Of a stretch of 64,000 nucleotides of DNA, positions 50,237-59,211 are shown piece by piece. Within the stretch, counting starts at the first letter, position 1. Each line of letters starts with the position of its first letter. The DNA comes from Primorskyibacter flagellatus (GTDB taxonomy: Bacteria; Pseudomonadota; Alphaproteobacteria; Rhodobacterales; Rhodobacteraceae). Under the pieces are notes generated by a model that ran no database searches, had not been told where the DNA came from, and was given only the letters and a program-made list of their open reading frames with translations. Location: assembly GCF_900176485.1 (NCBI RefSeq), contig NZ_FWYD01000001.1, forward strand, positions 1-64,000, in the 5' to 3' direction. The translations under genes were made by a program, and so were the position numbers.

Positions 50237-52759
50237 GTGCTCAGGTTCATCCTATCCTTTTTTGGCGGTATCTTCAGCGTTCTGACGCTGGGTGCGATGA
50301 TTATCGCGCTGAGCCTTGGTGCGATTTTCTGGATTTACGGCCGCGATTTGCCCAGCCACGAATCCCTCGCGCAATACCGCCCGCCGACGATCAGCCGGAT
50401 CTATTCAACCGAAGGCCGTATCATCGACGAATTTGCCAAGGAACGTCGCCTGTTTGCCCCCGCCGAAGAGATTCCGGACCTGGTCAAGCAGGCGTTCATC
50501 TCCGCCGAGGACAAGAATTTTTATGAACATCAGGGCTATGACCTGCGCGGCATCGCCTCGGCTGCCTATGATGCGGTGCGCAGCCGTGGCCGCGACGTGC
50601 GCGGTGCCTCGACCATCACCCAGCAGGTGATGAAGAACTTCCTTCTGTCCGGCGACCGCCAGCTGGAGCGCAAGATCAAGGAAATCATCCTTGCGACCCG
50701 GCTTGAGGCGACACTGACCAAGGAAGAGATTCTCGAACTCTACATGAACGAGATTTACCTCGGGCAAAACTCCTACGGTGTGGCCGCTGCCAGCCAGACA
50801 TATTTCAACAAGCCGCTCAGCGATCTTGCGCCGCACGAAGCGGCGTTTCTGGCGTCATTGCCCAAGGCGCCATCGGATTACCATCCGGTGCGCCGCAAGG
50901 AGCGGCTGACCCAGCGCCGCGATTTTGTGCTGAAAGAGATGTTCGAAAACGGTTACCTGACGGACGCTGTTTACAAGCAGGAAGTCGCGCAACCGTTGCG
51001 CTCTGTCCAGAATGGTGATTTCGAGAGCTTTCAGGCACAACTGCCGCCGCGCGACTATTTCACCGACGAGATCCGCCGCCAGTTGCAGGATGATTTCGGC
51101 GAGGGCGAGTTCTTTTCCGGTGGCCTGACCATTCGCGCCACGCTTGACCCGGAGATGCAGGTCGAAGCCGCCGAGGCGCTGCGACAGCAGTTGGAACAGT
51201 ATGACCGGGGGCTTGGACGCTGGCGCGGGTCTGGCAAGAAGATCGCTGCCGACAATCTGAACAGCGAAGAAGCGTGGCGTGCCGCACTTGCCGATGTGCG
51301 GGTCGCGCGCGACATTGATCTGGAATCGGTCTGGCATCCGGCGGTGGTTCTGGGGATCGAGGATCAACAACTGCGCCTTGGTATCGAGGGTGTCACGGAA
51401 ACGGCGGAAGAACCCTTTGTGGTGCCCCGCAACGACATCTCCTGGATCAAGGGCAACTTCTTCGACAATTTCGAAGTCGGCGATGTGGTGCATGTGCGCC
51501 GCATGGTCGAGGACGGCTCTGGTGCCTTCATCCGCTGGACGCTGCGGCAGGTGCCGCAAGTGCAGGGCGGGTTCATGGCGATGGACGTCAACACAGGCCG
51601 CGTTCTGGCGATGCAGGGGGGCTTCAGCTACCAGCATTCGGTGTTCAACCGCGCGACACAGGCCAAACGCCAACCGGGTTCGAGCTTCAAGCCCTTCGTC
51701 TATGCCTCGGCGCTGGATTCAGGTTATACGCCGGCCACGATCATCGTGGACGCGCCGATTGAGATCAACACGCCTCAGGGGGTCTGGCGGCCCAAGAACG
51801 CGTCGAACCAGTTTTACGGGCCGACACCCCTGCGCACTGGCATTGAACGCTCGCGGAACCTGATGACCGTTCGTCTGGCGCAAGAGGTCGGTATGAACGT
51901 GGTGGCAAGCTATGCCGAGCGGTTTGGCGTATACGATCATCTGCAACATGTTCTGGCCAATGCGTTGGGCAGTCAGGAAACGACGCTGTTCCAGATGGTC
52001 GCGGCCTATGCGATGTTCGCCAATGGCGGAGAGCGGGTCGAACCCACGCTGGTTGACCGGGTGCAGGACCGCTATGGCGAGACGCTCTACCGCCATGACC
52101 AGCGCGTCTGCGAGGATTGCGCCGATCCCTCCATTGCCGCAAATCGCAGCCCGCGCATCACCTCCAACCGCGAACGGGTCATGAATGCCGTGACGGCCTA
52201 TCAGCTGACCTCGATGATGGAAGGCGTGGTGCAGCGCGGGACGGCCTCCAGGGTGGTCAATCTATCCGTTCCCACGGCGGGCAAGACCGGGACCACCAAT
52301 GACGCTAAGGACGTTTGGTTCATTGGGTTTACCTCCAACATCGTCGCGGGCTGCTATATCGGATATGATCAGCCGCGCAGCTTGGGGCGCGGGGCGTCGG
52401 GCGGCGGCTTCTGCGGGCCGGTATTCCAGCGGTTCATGACAAAGGCCGTGGAAAAATACGGCGGTGCCGCGTTCAAGGTTCCCGATGCGTGTCAGTTCAT
52501 CAATATCGACCGCACTACCGGTGCGCGCCTGTCGGATAGCGCACGCGGCGAGAATGTGGTTTCGGAGTGTTTCCGCCAAGGCGAAGAGCCGATCTTCGGC
52601 ATCCAGTTCGACGGCGGCTTTGCGATGGGGTCAAACTTTGACCTGATCAGCCCGACTGGCGGCAGTGCGTCGCGTGAAGTTACCACCTCGACCGGCAAGA
52701 AGGCGATTGTCGGCCCGAAGGCGACCTTCGGCTCGATGAGCTCGGGCGGGCTGTATTAA
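50237..52759 (+). CDS. mrcA: Penicillin-binding protein 1A (bifunctional transglycosylase/transpeptidase)
   Basis: An 840-aa class A PBP anchored by one N-terminal helix. The GT51 transglycosylase domain (about residues 55-230) has AEDKNFYEHQGYD with the catalytic Glu, GASTITQQVMKNFLL and EILELYMNEIYLGQNSYG; an OB-like insert follows; the transpeptidase domain has the SxxK in QPGSSFKPF, SxN in ERSRNLMT and KTG in TAGKTGTTND. It starts at GTG 50237 with AGGGGG upstream; no ATG fits. It builds and crosslinks peptidoglycan. A hairpin follows at 52772-52800. Confidence 0.95.
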   Translation: MLRFILSFFGGIFSVLTLGAMIIALSLGAIFWIYGRDLPSHESLAQYRPPTISRIYSTEGRIIDEFAKERRLFAPAEEIPDLVKQAFISAEDKNFYEHQGYDLRGIASAAYDAVRSRGRDVRGASTITQQVMKNFLLSGDRQLERKIKEIILATRLEATLTKEEILELYMNEIYLGQNSYGVAAASQTYFNKPLSDLAPHEAAFLASLPKAPSDYHPVRRKERLTQRRDFVLKEMFENGYLTDAVYKQEVAQPLRSVQNGDFESFQAQLPPRDYFTDEIRRQLQDDFGEGEFFSGGLTIRATLDPEMQVEAAEALRQQLEQYDRGLGRWRGSGKKIAADNLNSEEAWRAALADVRVARDIDLESVWHPAVVLGIEDQQLRLGIEGVTETAEEPFVVPRNDISWIKGNFFDNFEVGDVVHVRRMVEDGSGAFIRWTLRQVPQVQGGFMAMDVNTGRVLAMQGGFSYQHSVFNRATQAKRQPGSSFKPFVYASALDSGYTPATIIVDAPIEINTPQGVWRPKNASNQFYGPTPLRTGIERSRNLMTVRLAQEVGMNVVASYAERFGVYDHLQHVLANALGSQETTLFQMVAAYAMFANGGERVEPTLVDRVQDRYGETLYRHDQRVCEDCADPSIAANRSPRITSNRERVMNAVTAYQLTSMMEGVVQRGTASRVVNLSVPTAGKTGTTNDAKDVWFIGFTSNIVAGCYIGYDQPRSLGRGASGGGFCGPVFQRFMTKAVEKYGGAAFKVPDACQFINIDRTTGARLSDSARGENVVSECFRQGEEPIFGIQFDGGFAMGSNFDLISPTGGSASREVTTSTGKKAIVGPKATFGSMSSGGLY

Positions 52760-52771
52760 GAGACAGATGTT

Positions 52772-52800
52772 GCGGGCGACGGGTGGTCCCGTTTGCCCGC
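52772..52800 (+). terminator. Nested stem-loop after mrcA
   Basis: GCGGGC ... GCCCGC encloses an inner ACGGG-TGGT-CCCGT stem, 12 bases after the stop codon. The structure is strong, but the T run is missing, so factor-dependent or partial termination before prfB is possible. Confidence 0.5.
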
Positions 52801-52904
52801 GGTGCCTGAGGCGCTGAACGGGCGGGCGCGTGTGCGGCCCGTCTTGTCCCGCCTCGCAACGCTTGCTATCACGCAGATCTGACACAGACAGGCAAGGGTC
52901 CCTC

Positions 52905-54029
52905 ATGCGCGCAGACGTTCAGAATTCCGTCGAGAAGATCGAGAAGTCGCTCGAACTTTTGCGGCAGCGAATGAATTGGGAAACCGCGCCGCACCGGTTG
53001 GAAGAATTCAACGCGCGCGTTGAAGACCCGGACTTGTGGAATGATCCCGATGCTGCACAAAAGCTGATGCGTGACCGTCAGATGCTGGTCGATGCCTTTG
53101 ACACCCACAATGCGATCCAGCAGGATATGCGCGACAATATCGAGATGATCGAACTGGGCGAGATGGAAGACGATCAGGAGGTCATCACCGACGCCGAGGA
53201 CGCGCTGCGCAGCCTTGAAAAGCGGGCTGCCCAGAAAGAGCTGGAGGCGCTTCTGGACGGCGAGGCCGACGGCAACGACACGTTTCTGGAGATCAACGCA
53301 GGGGCGGGTGGCACGGAATCCTGCGACTGGGCCTCGATGCTGGCGCGGATGTTTGTCCGCTGGGCCGAAAAGCATGGCTACAAGGTCGAGTTGCAATCGG
53401 AATCTTCTGGCGATGAAGCGGGGATCAAATCCGCGTCCTACAAGATTTCCGGCACCAATGCCTATGGCTGGCTGAAATCGGAATCCGGTGTGCACCGCTT
53501 GGTGCGGATCTCGCCATTTGATTCCGCTGCCAAACGGCATACCTCGTTCTGTTCGGTCTGGGTCTATCCGGTGGTCGATGACAATATTGATATCGAGGTC
53601 AACCCGGCTGACATTCGCGTCGATACCTACAGGTCGTCCGGCGCAGGCGGACAGCACGTCAACACCACCGATTCCGCGGTGCGGATCACACACACACCCA
53701 CGGGCATTGTGGTGACGAGTTCGGAAAAATCTCAACACCAGAACCGCGATATTGCGATGAAGGCCCTGAAATCACGGCTTTACCAGATGGAACTGGACCG
53801 CCGGAACGCCGCCATAAACGAGGCGCATGAGGCCAAGGGAGATGCTGGCTGGGGCAATCAGATCCGGTCATATGTGCTGCACCCCTACCAGATGGTGAAA
53901 GATCTGCGCACGCAGGTCGAAACTTCGGACACCAAGGGTGTGCTGGACGGCGATCTGGATCAGTTCATGGCGGCGACGCTTGCGCAGAAGGTATCGGGCA
54001 AGAGCCGGTCAGAGGCGCAGGGCGAATAA
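52905..54029 (+). CDS. prfB: Peptide chain release factor 2
   Basis: A 374-aa class I release factor recognising UGA/UAA. The anticodon-like tripeptide S-P-F is in [11 protein letters not shown] and the catalytic GGQ is in [16 protein letters not shown]. The start ATG 52905 has AAGGG 7 bases upstream. The gene reads through in one frame; the programmed +1 frameshift known from many prfB genes, including Escherichia coli, is absent. The upstream 75 bases in frame are not part of the protein. Confidence 0.96.
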   Translation: MRADVQNSVEKIEKSLELLRQRMNWETAPHRLEEFNARVEDPDLWNDPDAAQKLMRDRQMLVDAFDTHNAIQQDMRDNIEMIELGEMEDDQEVITDAEDALRSLEKRAAQKELEALLDGEADGNDTFLEINAGAGGTESCDWASMLARMFVRWAEKHGYKVELQSESSGDEAGIKSASYKISGTNAYGWLKSESGVHRLVRISPFDSAAKRHTSFCSVWVYPVVDDNIDIEVNPADIRVDTYRSSGAGGQHVNTTDSAVRITHTPTGIVVTSSEKSQHQNRDIAMKALKSRLYQMELDRRNAAINEAHEAKGDAGWGNQIRSYVLHPYQMVKDLRTQVETSDTKGVLDGDLDQFMAATLAQKVSGKSRSEAQGE

Positions 54030-54209
54030 ATTGCGAGAGTTGTCTGCGCGACCGACGTCGTGCAGTTGAGTATTTGGACCAAGAAGAAGCATAGGGCGTG
54101 CGGATGGGGCGATCCTGGGTGGGGCACAGCCGATGCCTCTTGATCCTCGCGTGATTTGACGCTCCAATAGATCTGGAAGCAGCGCGCGCACCTATTGGGG
54201 GATGGCCTT

Positions 54210-55022
54210 ATGCCAGAGACGCCACAATTGGGCCTGCCGCCCTTTGGTCCGATCGAATTTTCCATGTTGAGAGAGGCGCTGAGGCGCGGGTTTTCCGATA
54301 TACTTCGGGCACCGGCCTTTGCGCTGGTCTTCGCGGGGTTCTATGTGTTGGGCGGCTTGACAATGGCCTGGATCACCTGGACGACCGGCACCACGTTTTG
54401 GCTTGTGCTGGCAACGATCGCCTTTCCACTGCTTGGTCCTTTCGCGGCCGTTGCATTTTATGACGTCAGTCGCCGTTTGGAGCAGGGGCAACCGCTGGAC
54501 TGGATGCAGATCGTCAGCGTCATCTTGCGGCAGTCACGCCGTCAATTGCCGTCGATATGCGCCATCATCGTGATGGTTTTCCTGTTCTGGTTCTTTCTTG
54601 CGCATATGATCTTTGCGCTGTTTCTGGGACTGAGCACGATGACCAATGTCTCAAGTTCGGTTGAGGTGTTTCTGACGACTCGCGGGCTTGCGATGCTGGC
54701 CGTCGGCACGTTGGTGGGGGCCGGCTTTGCCTTGTTGCTTTACATGATCACCGTGATGGCGTTGCCATTGTTGCTGGACCGGGAAGTCGATTTTGTAACG
54801 GCAATGATCACGAGCTTTCAGGTGGTCGCCCAGAACCCGGTGCCGATGCTGTGCTGGGGCGGGTTCATCGCGGCACTGACCTTTGTCGCGATGTTGCCGG
54901 CGTTTCTGGGTCTGTTCTTGGTGCTGCCCTTGTTGGGACATGCCACCTGGCATCTATATCGGCTGATGGTCGAGCGCGGAATAGCGGCTGAGGAAGGGAC
55001 GGGCGCGCTAGTGTCTGCATGA
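54210..55022 (+). CDS. DUF2189 family membrane protein
   Basis: A 270-aa integral membrane protein with about six helices and the DUF2189 hallmarks [30 protein letters not shown] near the N-terminus and [30 protein letters not shown]. Function is unknown. ATG 54210 has GGGGGA 8 bases upstream; TTG 54195 is discarded. I recall such genes near cytochrome oxidase or envelope genes in other Rhodobacteraceae, but the neighbours here give no clear pathway. Confidence 0.85.
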   Translation: MPETPQLGLPPFGPIEFSMLREALRRGFSDILRAPAFALVFAGFYVLGGLTMAWITWTTGTTFWLVLATIAFPLLGPFAAVAFYDVSRRLEQGQPLDWMQIVSVILRQSRRQLPSICAIIVMVFLFWFFLAHMIFALFLGLSTMTNVSSSVEVFLTTRGLAMLAVGTLVGAGFALLLYMITVMALPLLLDREVDFVTAMITSFQVVAQNPVPMLCWGGFIAALTFVAMLPAFLGLFLVLPLLGHATWHLYRLMVERGIAAEEGTGALVSA

Positions 55023-55059
55023 CGCCGATTGCATCGTGGCCCGCCCTGCGCCCCTGACA

Positions 55060-55878
55060 TTACCTGAACGGATCGTTCACACGCAGATGGGTGCGGTGAT
55101 AGGTCAGCAGATCTTCAGCGCGCACGAAGCCCGAGCCTCGCGCGGCTTTCAATACGTCACGCAGATCCTGACCGAGATGTTCATAGACCTGACGCGCAAC
55201 GCGGCGGCCGGACATCGATTCGCGCACTGTTCGTGTTGCGTAACCGATCCAGAAATTATTCTCGAAGGAAGGTTCGCGCGCGAGGAAGTTGAACGAGAAG
55301 GTAAGCGAGTTGCGGCGACTGATCAGTGACGCGACGCCGCCTTCCTGTGGGACCATGAAGCCGCGGAATTCCCGCGTTCGTGCGTCGGTGCTGAGACCCT
55401 GCTGGCGCATTGCCTCTTTTGCTTCGTAGCCCCGGATAAACGTGTAATCGTCCTCGCGGTAGACATAGACCAAGCCTTGCACGAACATCTCGTCATCCGT
55501 GAAGCTGCGCCGGGTGAACCGATAGAAGCCCGGCGGAAACATGGCTTCGTCAACCCGTGTGCTGCCCGCGCCGACAAAATCTGCGATCTCGGGATGATGC
55601 AAAAGGTCATGCTTGACCGTGCTGATCTGGCAGACTGGTTCCAGCAGGATGCGCGCGTCGACCCTGAAGAAGCTGCAAATCCTGTGCAGGACATCCGGTC
55701 GGGGAAAGCTCTCGCCGGTGAGGTATCTGTTGAATTGTGTCCGGTTGATCCCCAGATCCCTGCAAAGGCCTGAAATCGACGCGGCTTCTTTGGTCAGCTG
55801 ACGCAGGTTGGCACCCAGCATGTTGCGTAAATCGGACGGACTTGGTGCTGGATGCCCATTTCTCTTTGGCCTCGCCAT
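55060..55878 (-). CDS. XRE-family helix-turn-helix regulator with extended C-terminal domain
   Basis: A 272-aa protein. The N-terminal Cro/CI-type HTH is LGANLRQLTKEAASISGLCRDLGINRTQFNRYLTGESFPRPDVLHRICSFF. The C-terminal 200 residues form an uncharacterised sensor-like domain (PPGFYRFTRRSFTDDEMFVQGLVYVYREDD) with strong charge alternation. No effector is suggested by the sequence. It is divergent from the small gene at 56105, with an inverted repeat between them; it may regulate itself and that gene. Confidence 0.82.
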   Translation of the reverse strand: MARPKRNGHPAPSPSDLRNMLGANLRQLTKEAASISGLCRDLGINRTQFNRYLTGESFPRPDVLHRICSFFRVDARILLEPVCQISTVKHDLLHHPEIADFVGAGSTRVDEAMFPPGFYRFTRRSFTDDEMFVQGLVYVYREDDYTFIRGYEAKEAMRQQGLSTDARTREFRGFMVPQEGGVASLISRRNSLTFSFNFLAREPSFENNFWIGYATRTVRESMSGRRVARQVYEHLGQDLRDVLKAARGSGFVRAEDLLTYHRTHLRVNDPFR

Positions 55879-55963
55879 CGGCTATTCACCCTCGGGTTGA
55901 TTTGATAGATCGTAATTTAACCAATAGTTCTAAACTAATCATTTATACAGTAATTATTGACGT

Positions 55964-55991
55964 CATATAGCATCACATCTGTTGCTATATG
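55964..55991. promoter_or_regulatory. Inverted repeat in the divergent XRE / small gene region
   Basis: CATATAGCA and TGCTATATG are perfect 9-base inverted arms separated by 10 bases, in a very AT-rich stretch between divergent genes. Geometry fits an operator for a dimeric HTH protein, possibly the adjacent XRE regulator. This is inference. Confidence 0.45.
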
Positions 55992-56104
55992 GCACCAACC
56001 TTGAAGCCAAACGACACAAAAAGCAAGACCGCGACGCTTGGAAAATCATGTGCAGCCGCATCGAATTGTTCGAAACTTAAGAAAAGTTCGAAGGTATAGT
56101 AACA

Positions 56105-56464
56105 ATGAGCTGTAAAAGCATGTTTGGAGTTGTTTTGTGGAGTGATGCGAAGGATCGCAAGGCAGTGATCTGGTGCGAGGATCACGGCGACTTGGCGTAT
56201 TACGTCGGTGCCGACCAAAGTGCGTTGGACGGTGTGTCACTTGATGCAGGGGATTTGATACAGTTCGATATGCGTCAGGATGCGCATCTGCGTCTGGCGC
56301 GTAATCCGCAACTGGTGGTGGAGCAGGAATATCCTGATCTGGCAAGCAAGCTGTCCGCGCCGGTGGCACCCAGATCCCGGCAGCGCAACATGGACAGATT
56401 TGTTGCGAAGGCGTCGAACGTTGTTTCGATCGACACCTTCCGTGGCAATGTGGCGATGGCCTGA
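56105..56464 (+). CDS. Small conserved protein, unknown function
   Basis: A 119-aa soluble protein. The N-terminal half (SMFGVVLWSDAKDRKAVIWCEDHGDLAYYV and GDLIQFDMRQDAHLRLARNPQLV) looks like a small beta-barrel such as an OB or cold-shock-like fold. The C-terminal part is basic and disordered (APRSRQRNMDRF), ending in SNVVSIDTFRGNVAMA. I recognise no named family. It ends one base before the stop of convergent ilvN. It may be a target of the divergent XRE regulator. Confidence 0.65.
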   Translation: MSCKSMFGVVLWSDAKDRKAVIWCEDHGDLAYYVGADQSALDGVSLDAGDLIQFDMRQDAHLRLARNPQLVVEQEYPDLASKLSAPVAPRSRQRNMDRFVAKASNVVSIDTFRGNVAMA

Positions 56465-56465
56465 C

Positions 56466-57026
56466 CTACAGGCCTCGCGACAGGGCAGCGACGCCCGTAC
56501 GTGCAATTTCCTGTAGACCCAAGGGGCGCATGAGATCCGCGAAAGCATCGATCTTGTCGGGCGCGCCTGTCAGCTGAAACACAAAGCTTTCCAACGTGCT
56601 GTCGACGACATGCGCACGGAAGATGTCTGCAAGGCGGAGCGCCTCGACGCGCTTTTCGCCACTGCCTTCGACCTTGAGAAGCGCCAATTCCCGTTCGACA
56701 AACGGTCCTTCGACGGTGAGGTCATGCACCTTGTGCACCGGAACGATCCGGCCAAGCTGTGCCTTGATCTGTTCAATTACCTGAGGCGTGCCAGTGGTTA
56801 CGATGGTGATCCGGCTGAGATGGCCGGTATGGTCCACCTCTGCCACGGTCAGGCTTTCGATGTTATAACCTCGTCCCGAGAACAAGCCGATGACGCGGGC
56901 CAGCACGCCCGCTTCGTTGTCGACCAGAATGGCGAGCGTATGTTTTTCGGTAACATCCGAAAAGTTGGGACGCAGGTTATAGGCCGAATGCTTGTTCGAA
57001 CCCTTCTTGATATGTAGCGCGGACAT
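56466..57026 (-). CDS. ilvN: Acetolactate synthase small (regulatory) subunit
   Basis: A 186-aa regulatory subunit giving valine feedback control of acetohydroxyacid synthase. The N-terminal ACT domain is TLAILVDNEAGVLARVIGLFSGRGYNIESLTV; the C-terminal domain includes ELALLKVEG and FVFQLTGAPDKIDAF. ATG 57026 has AAGGAAG 5 bases upstream; an earlier start at 57074 has no support. It lies 88 bases downstream of ilvB and shares its attenuator-controlled transcript. Confidence 0.96.
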   Translation of the reverse strand: MSALHIKKGSNKHSAYNLRPNFSDVTEKHTLAILVDNEAGVLARVIGLFSGRGYNIESLTVAEVDHTGHLSRITIVTTGTPQVIEQIKAQLGRIVPVHKVHDLTVEGPFVERELALLKVEGSGEKRVEALRLADIFRAHVVDSTLESFVFQLTGAPDKIDAFADLMRPLGLQEIARTGVAALSRGL

Positions 57027-57114
57027 ATGAACTTCCTTTCCGGCGGGGGCCGCTTCCAAGGCTTTTTGCAACAAGCCCTGGAATGGTTTTCCTGAAAACT
57101 AAAGCGGTGCTGGA

Positions 57115-58869
57115 TCAGACCAGCACGGCACCCTTGGTTCCGATGGCGTCCTTGAGTGAGACCTCACCCAGAAGCATCTTGTTATGCGGCTCGCCTGACG
57201 GGATCATCGGGAAGCAATTTTCGTGCTTCTCGACAAGGCAGTCAAAGATGACCGGGCCATCGTGGTCCAGCATTTCCATGATCGCGTCGTCCAGATCAGC
57301 CGGGTCCTTGCAGATGATGCCTTTCGCGCCAAACGCTTCGGCGAGCTTCACGAAATCGGGCAGGGCTTCCGACCAGCTTTGCGAATAGCGTTCGCCATGC
57401 AGCAACTCCTGCCACTGACGCACCATGCCAAGGCGTTCATTGTTGAGGATGAACTGCTTGACCGGCAAGCGGTATTGCACCGCAGTACCCATCTCTTGCA
57501 TGTTCATCAGCCACGAAGCCTCGCCCGCGACATTGATCACAAGCGCGTCCGGATGCGCGATCTGCACACCGATGGAGGCGGGAAAGCCGTAGCCCATCGT
57601 GCCCAGCCCGCCGGAGGTCATCCAACGATTTGGGTCCTCGAAATTGAGATACTGCGCAGCCCACATCTGGTGCTGGCCAACTTCGGTGCAGATATAGCGG
57701 TCACGATCCTTGGTCAGTGCCTCCAGCCGGGAAAGGGCGTATTGCGGCTTGATGGTCTTTTCGTCCGAGGCGAACTTGAGGCAGTTGACCTCTTTCCACG
57801 TCTCGATCTGACGCCACCATTTGGCCACGCCTTCCGAATTGACCTTGCGGCCACGGGCTTTCCAGACCTTCAGCACATCCTCAAGAACATGGCCGATATC
57901 GCCGACAATCGGCATGTCGACATGGATGACCTTGTTGATCGAGGATGGGTCGATGTCGATATGCGCCTTGCGCGATTTCGGGCTGAACGCGTCGAGCCTG
58001 CCGGTGATGCGGTCGTCAAACCGCGCGCCGACATTGATCATCAGGTCGCAGCCATGCATCGCGAGGTTTGCCTCGTAGAGCCCGTGCATGCCCAGCATCC
58101 CCAACCATCCCTTGCCGGAGGCAGGATAGGCACCCAGCCCCATCAGGGTGGAGGTGATCGGAAAGCCGGTCGCGTCCACCAACTCCCGCAAAAGCTGGCT
58201 GGCACCGGGACCGGAATTGATGACCCCGCCGCCGGTATAGAAAACCGGACGTTGGGCCGTTTCCAGCGCCGCAACCAGTTCCGTGATCGTTTCCATGTCG
58301 CCTTTGACTTGCGGCTGATAGTGGCCAACGGGCGTCTTGGAGGGCGAGACATAGGCCGCGCTGGCAAATTGTACATCCTTGGGGATGTCGACCAGAACCG
58401 GGCCGGGGCGGCCGGATGTCGCGACGTGAAACGCCTCGTGGATCTTTGCCGAAAGATCGGCGGTATCCTTCACCAGCCAGTTATGCTTGGTGCAGGGGCG
58501 GGTGATGCCAACGGTGTCGGCCTCCTGAAAGGCGTCTGAGCCGATCATGAAGGTGGGCACCTGGCCCGTCAGAACGATGATCGGGATCGAATCCATCAGC
58601 GCATCTGTCAGCCCGGTGACCGCGTTCGTGGCGCCGGGGCCGGACGTCACAAGAACAACACCGGGCTTGCCGGTGGACCGGGCATAGCCTTCGGCCGCAT
58701 GCACCGCACCTTGTTCGTGGCGCACCAAGATATGACGAATGGCATTTTGTTGGAACACCTCGTCGTAAATCGGTAGCACGGCGCCACCGGGATATCCGAA
58801 TACTGTATCCACACCCTGGTCGATCAGGGCCTGAACCACCATTTTCGCTCCGGTCATCTCACGTGTCAT
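57115..58869 (-). CDS. ilvB: Acetolactate synthase large (catalytic) subunit
   Basis: A 584-aa ThDP/FAD enzyme condensing pyruvate to acetolactate, or with 2-ketobutyrate, the first step of branched-chain amino acid synthesis. ThDP catalytic Glu is in VRHEQGAVHAAEGYARSTGKPG, with the FAD region in the middle (VGARFDDRITG) and ThDP/Mg binding in GEASWLMNMQEMGTAV and NNERLGMVRQWQ. Full length. A leader peptide and intrinsic terminator lie upstream at 58917-59019. Confidence 0.97.
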   Translation of the reverse strand: MTREMTGAKMVVQALIDQGVDTVFGYPGGAVLPIYDEVFQQNAIRHILVRHEQGAVHAAEGYARSTGKPGVVLVTSGPGATNAVTGLTDALMDSIPIIVLTGQVPTFMIGSDAFQEADTVGITRPCTKHNWLVKDTADLSAKIHEAFHVATSGRPGPVLVDIPKDVQFASAAYVSPSKTPVGHYQPQVKGDMETITELVAALETAQRPVFYTGGGVINSGPGASQLLRELVDATGFPITSTLMGLGAYPASGKGWLGMLGMHGLYEANLAMHGCDLMINVGARFDDRITGRLDAFSPKSRKAHIDIDPSSINKVIHVDMPIVGDIGHVLEDVLKVWKARGRKVNSEGVAKWWRQIETWKEVNCLKFASDEKTIKPQYALSRLEALTKDRDRYICTEVGQHQMWAAQYLNFEDPNRWMTSGGLGTMGYGFPASIGVQIAHPDALVINVAGEASWLMNMQEMGTAVQYRLPVKQFILNNERLGMVRQWQELLHGERYSQSWSEALPDFVKLAEAFGAKGIICKDPADLDDAIMEMLDHDGPVIFDCLVEKHENCFPMIPSGEPHNKMLLGEVSLKDAIGTKGAVLV

Positions 58870-58916
58870 TGCCTTGCTCCGTTTTGCAACGAGATCACTT
58901 CGTTTTCTTTACGCAC

Positions 58917-58946
58917 AAAAAAAGCCCCCGAGGGTCAACCGGGGGC
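58917..58946 (-). terminator. Attenuator terminator upstream of ilvB
   Basis: Read on the minus strand, GCCCCCG and CGGGGGC form a 7-bp GC stem with a 9-base loop, followed by seven T residues: a textbook intrinsic terminator. It lies between the leader peptide and ilvB, 47 bases before the ilvB start. The competing pairing is at 58944-58953 with 58979-58988. Confidence 0.88.
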
Positions 58947-58988
58947 GCATGGGGAACCAACAAGGTTGCCGTTACCGGCCCATGCGCC
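58944..58988 (-). promoter_or_regulatory. Antiterminator pairing of the ilvB attenuator
   Basis: On the minus strand GGCGCATGGG (58988-58979), inside the last codons of the leader, is perfectly complementary to CCCATGCGCC (58953-58944), which overlaps the 5' arm of the terminator. A ribosome stalled on the Leu/Val/Ile codons leaves the first segment free to form this helix and prevents termination; a ribosome at the leader stop masks it. Confidence 0.8.
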
Positions 58989-59019
58989 TTTCATCTAGAA
59001 TTACGACTAGCGATTCCAT
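58972..59019 (-). CDS. ilvBN leader peptide
   Basis: A 15-codon ORF encoding MESLVVILDERRMGR. Five consecutive branched-chain codons (Leu-Val-Val-Ile-Leu) sit at positions 4-8, the hallmark of an attenuation leader. AAGGG lies 8 bases before its ATG, and its stop lies just upstream of the attenuator. It is too short for routine gene finding. Expected to sense charged Leu/Val/Ile tRNA and set ilvBN expression. Confidence 0.85.
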   Translation of the reverse strand: MESLVVILDERRMGR

Positions 59020-59049
59020 CCTTGGGGCCCTTTTTTCCACGTGCGGAAC

Positions 59050-59078
59050 CTTATGCATTTGCAGCAAAGGGACGTCAA
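59050..59078 (-). promoter_or_regulatory. Candidate ilvBN promoter
   Basis: On the minus strand TTGACG (-35, 59078-59073), a 17-base spacer and CATAAG (-10, 59055-59050) precede the leader peptide. A start near 59043 would give a 5' end about 24 bases before the leader ATG. Sigma-70-type match by eye; -10 is 4 of 6. Confidence 0.6.
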
Positions 59079-59211
59079 CCTGCTGTGTGGATAAAATGTC
59101 GTCACGGCCGCTGGTTTCGCAACTTTATTTCCGCATTGGCAGAGATTATCCTATCTCATTGGAACCTAAGGGCGGGCGGCGCGTTCGTTTACCAACGGAG
59201 AGATTCAAGAC

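Noticed and set aside
51929-51941. GTATACGATCATC resembling the GntR operator
   Set aside because: It lies inside the mrcA coding region and misses the final AC; most likely chance.
56068-56092. Two GTTCGAA repeats before the small gene, considered as a LexA box
   Set aside because: The alphaproteobacterial LexA box is GTTC-N7-GTTC; here the gap between the GTTC elements is 14, so it does not fit.
57223-58539. A 438-codon frame antisense to ilvB
   Set aside because: ilvB is unambiguous and the antisense product resembles nothing.
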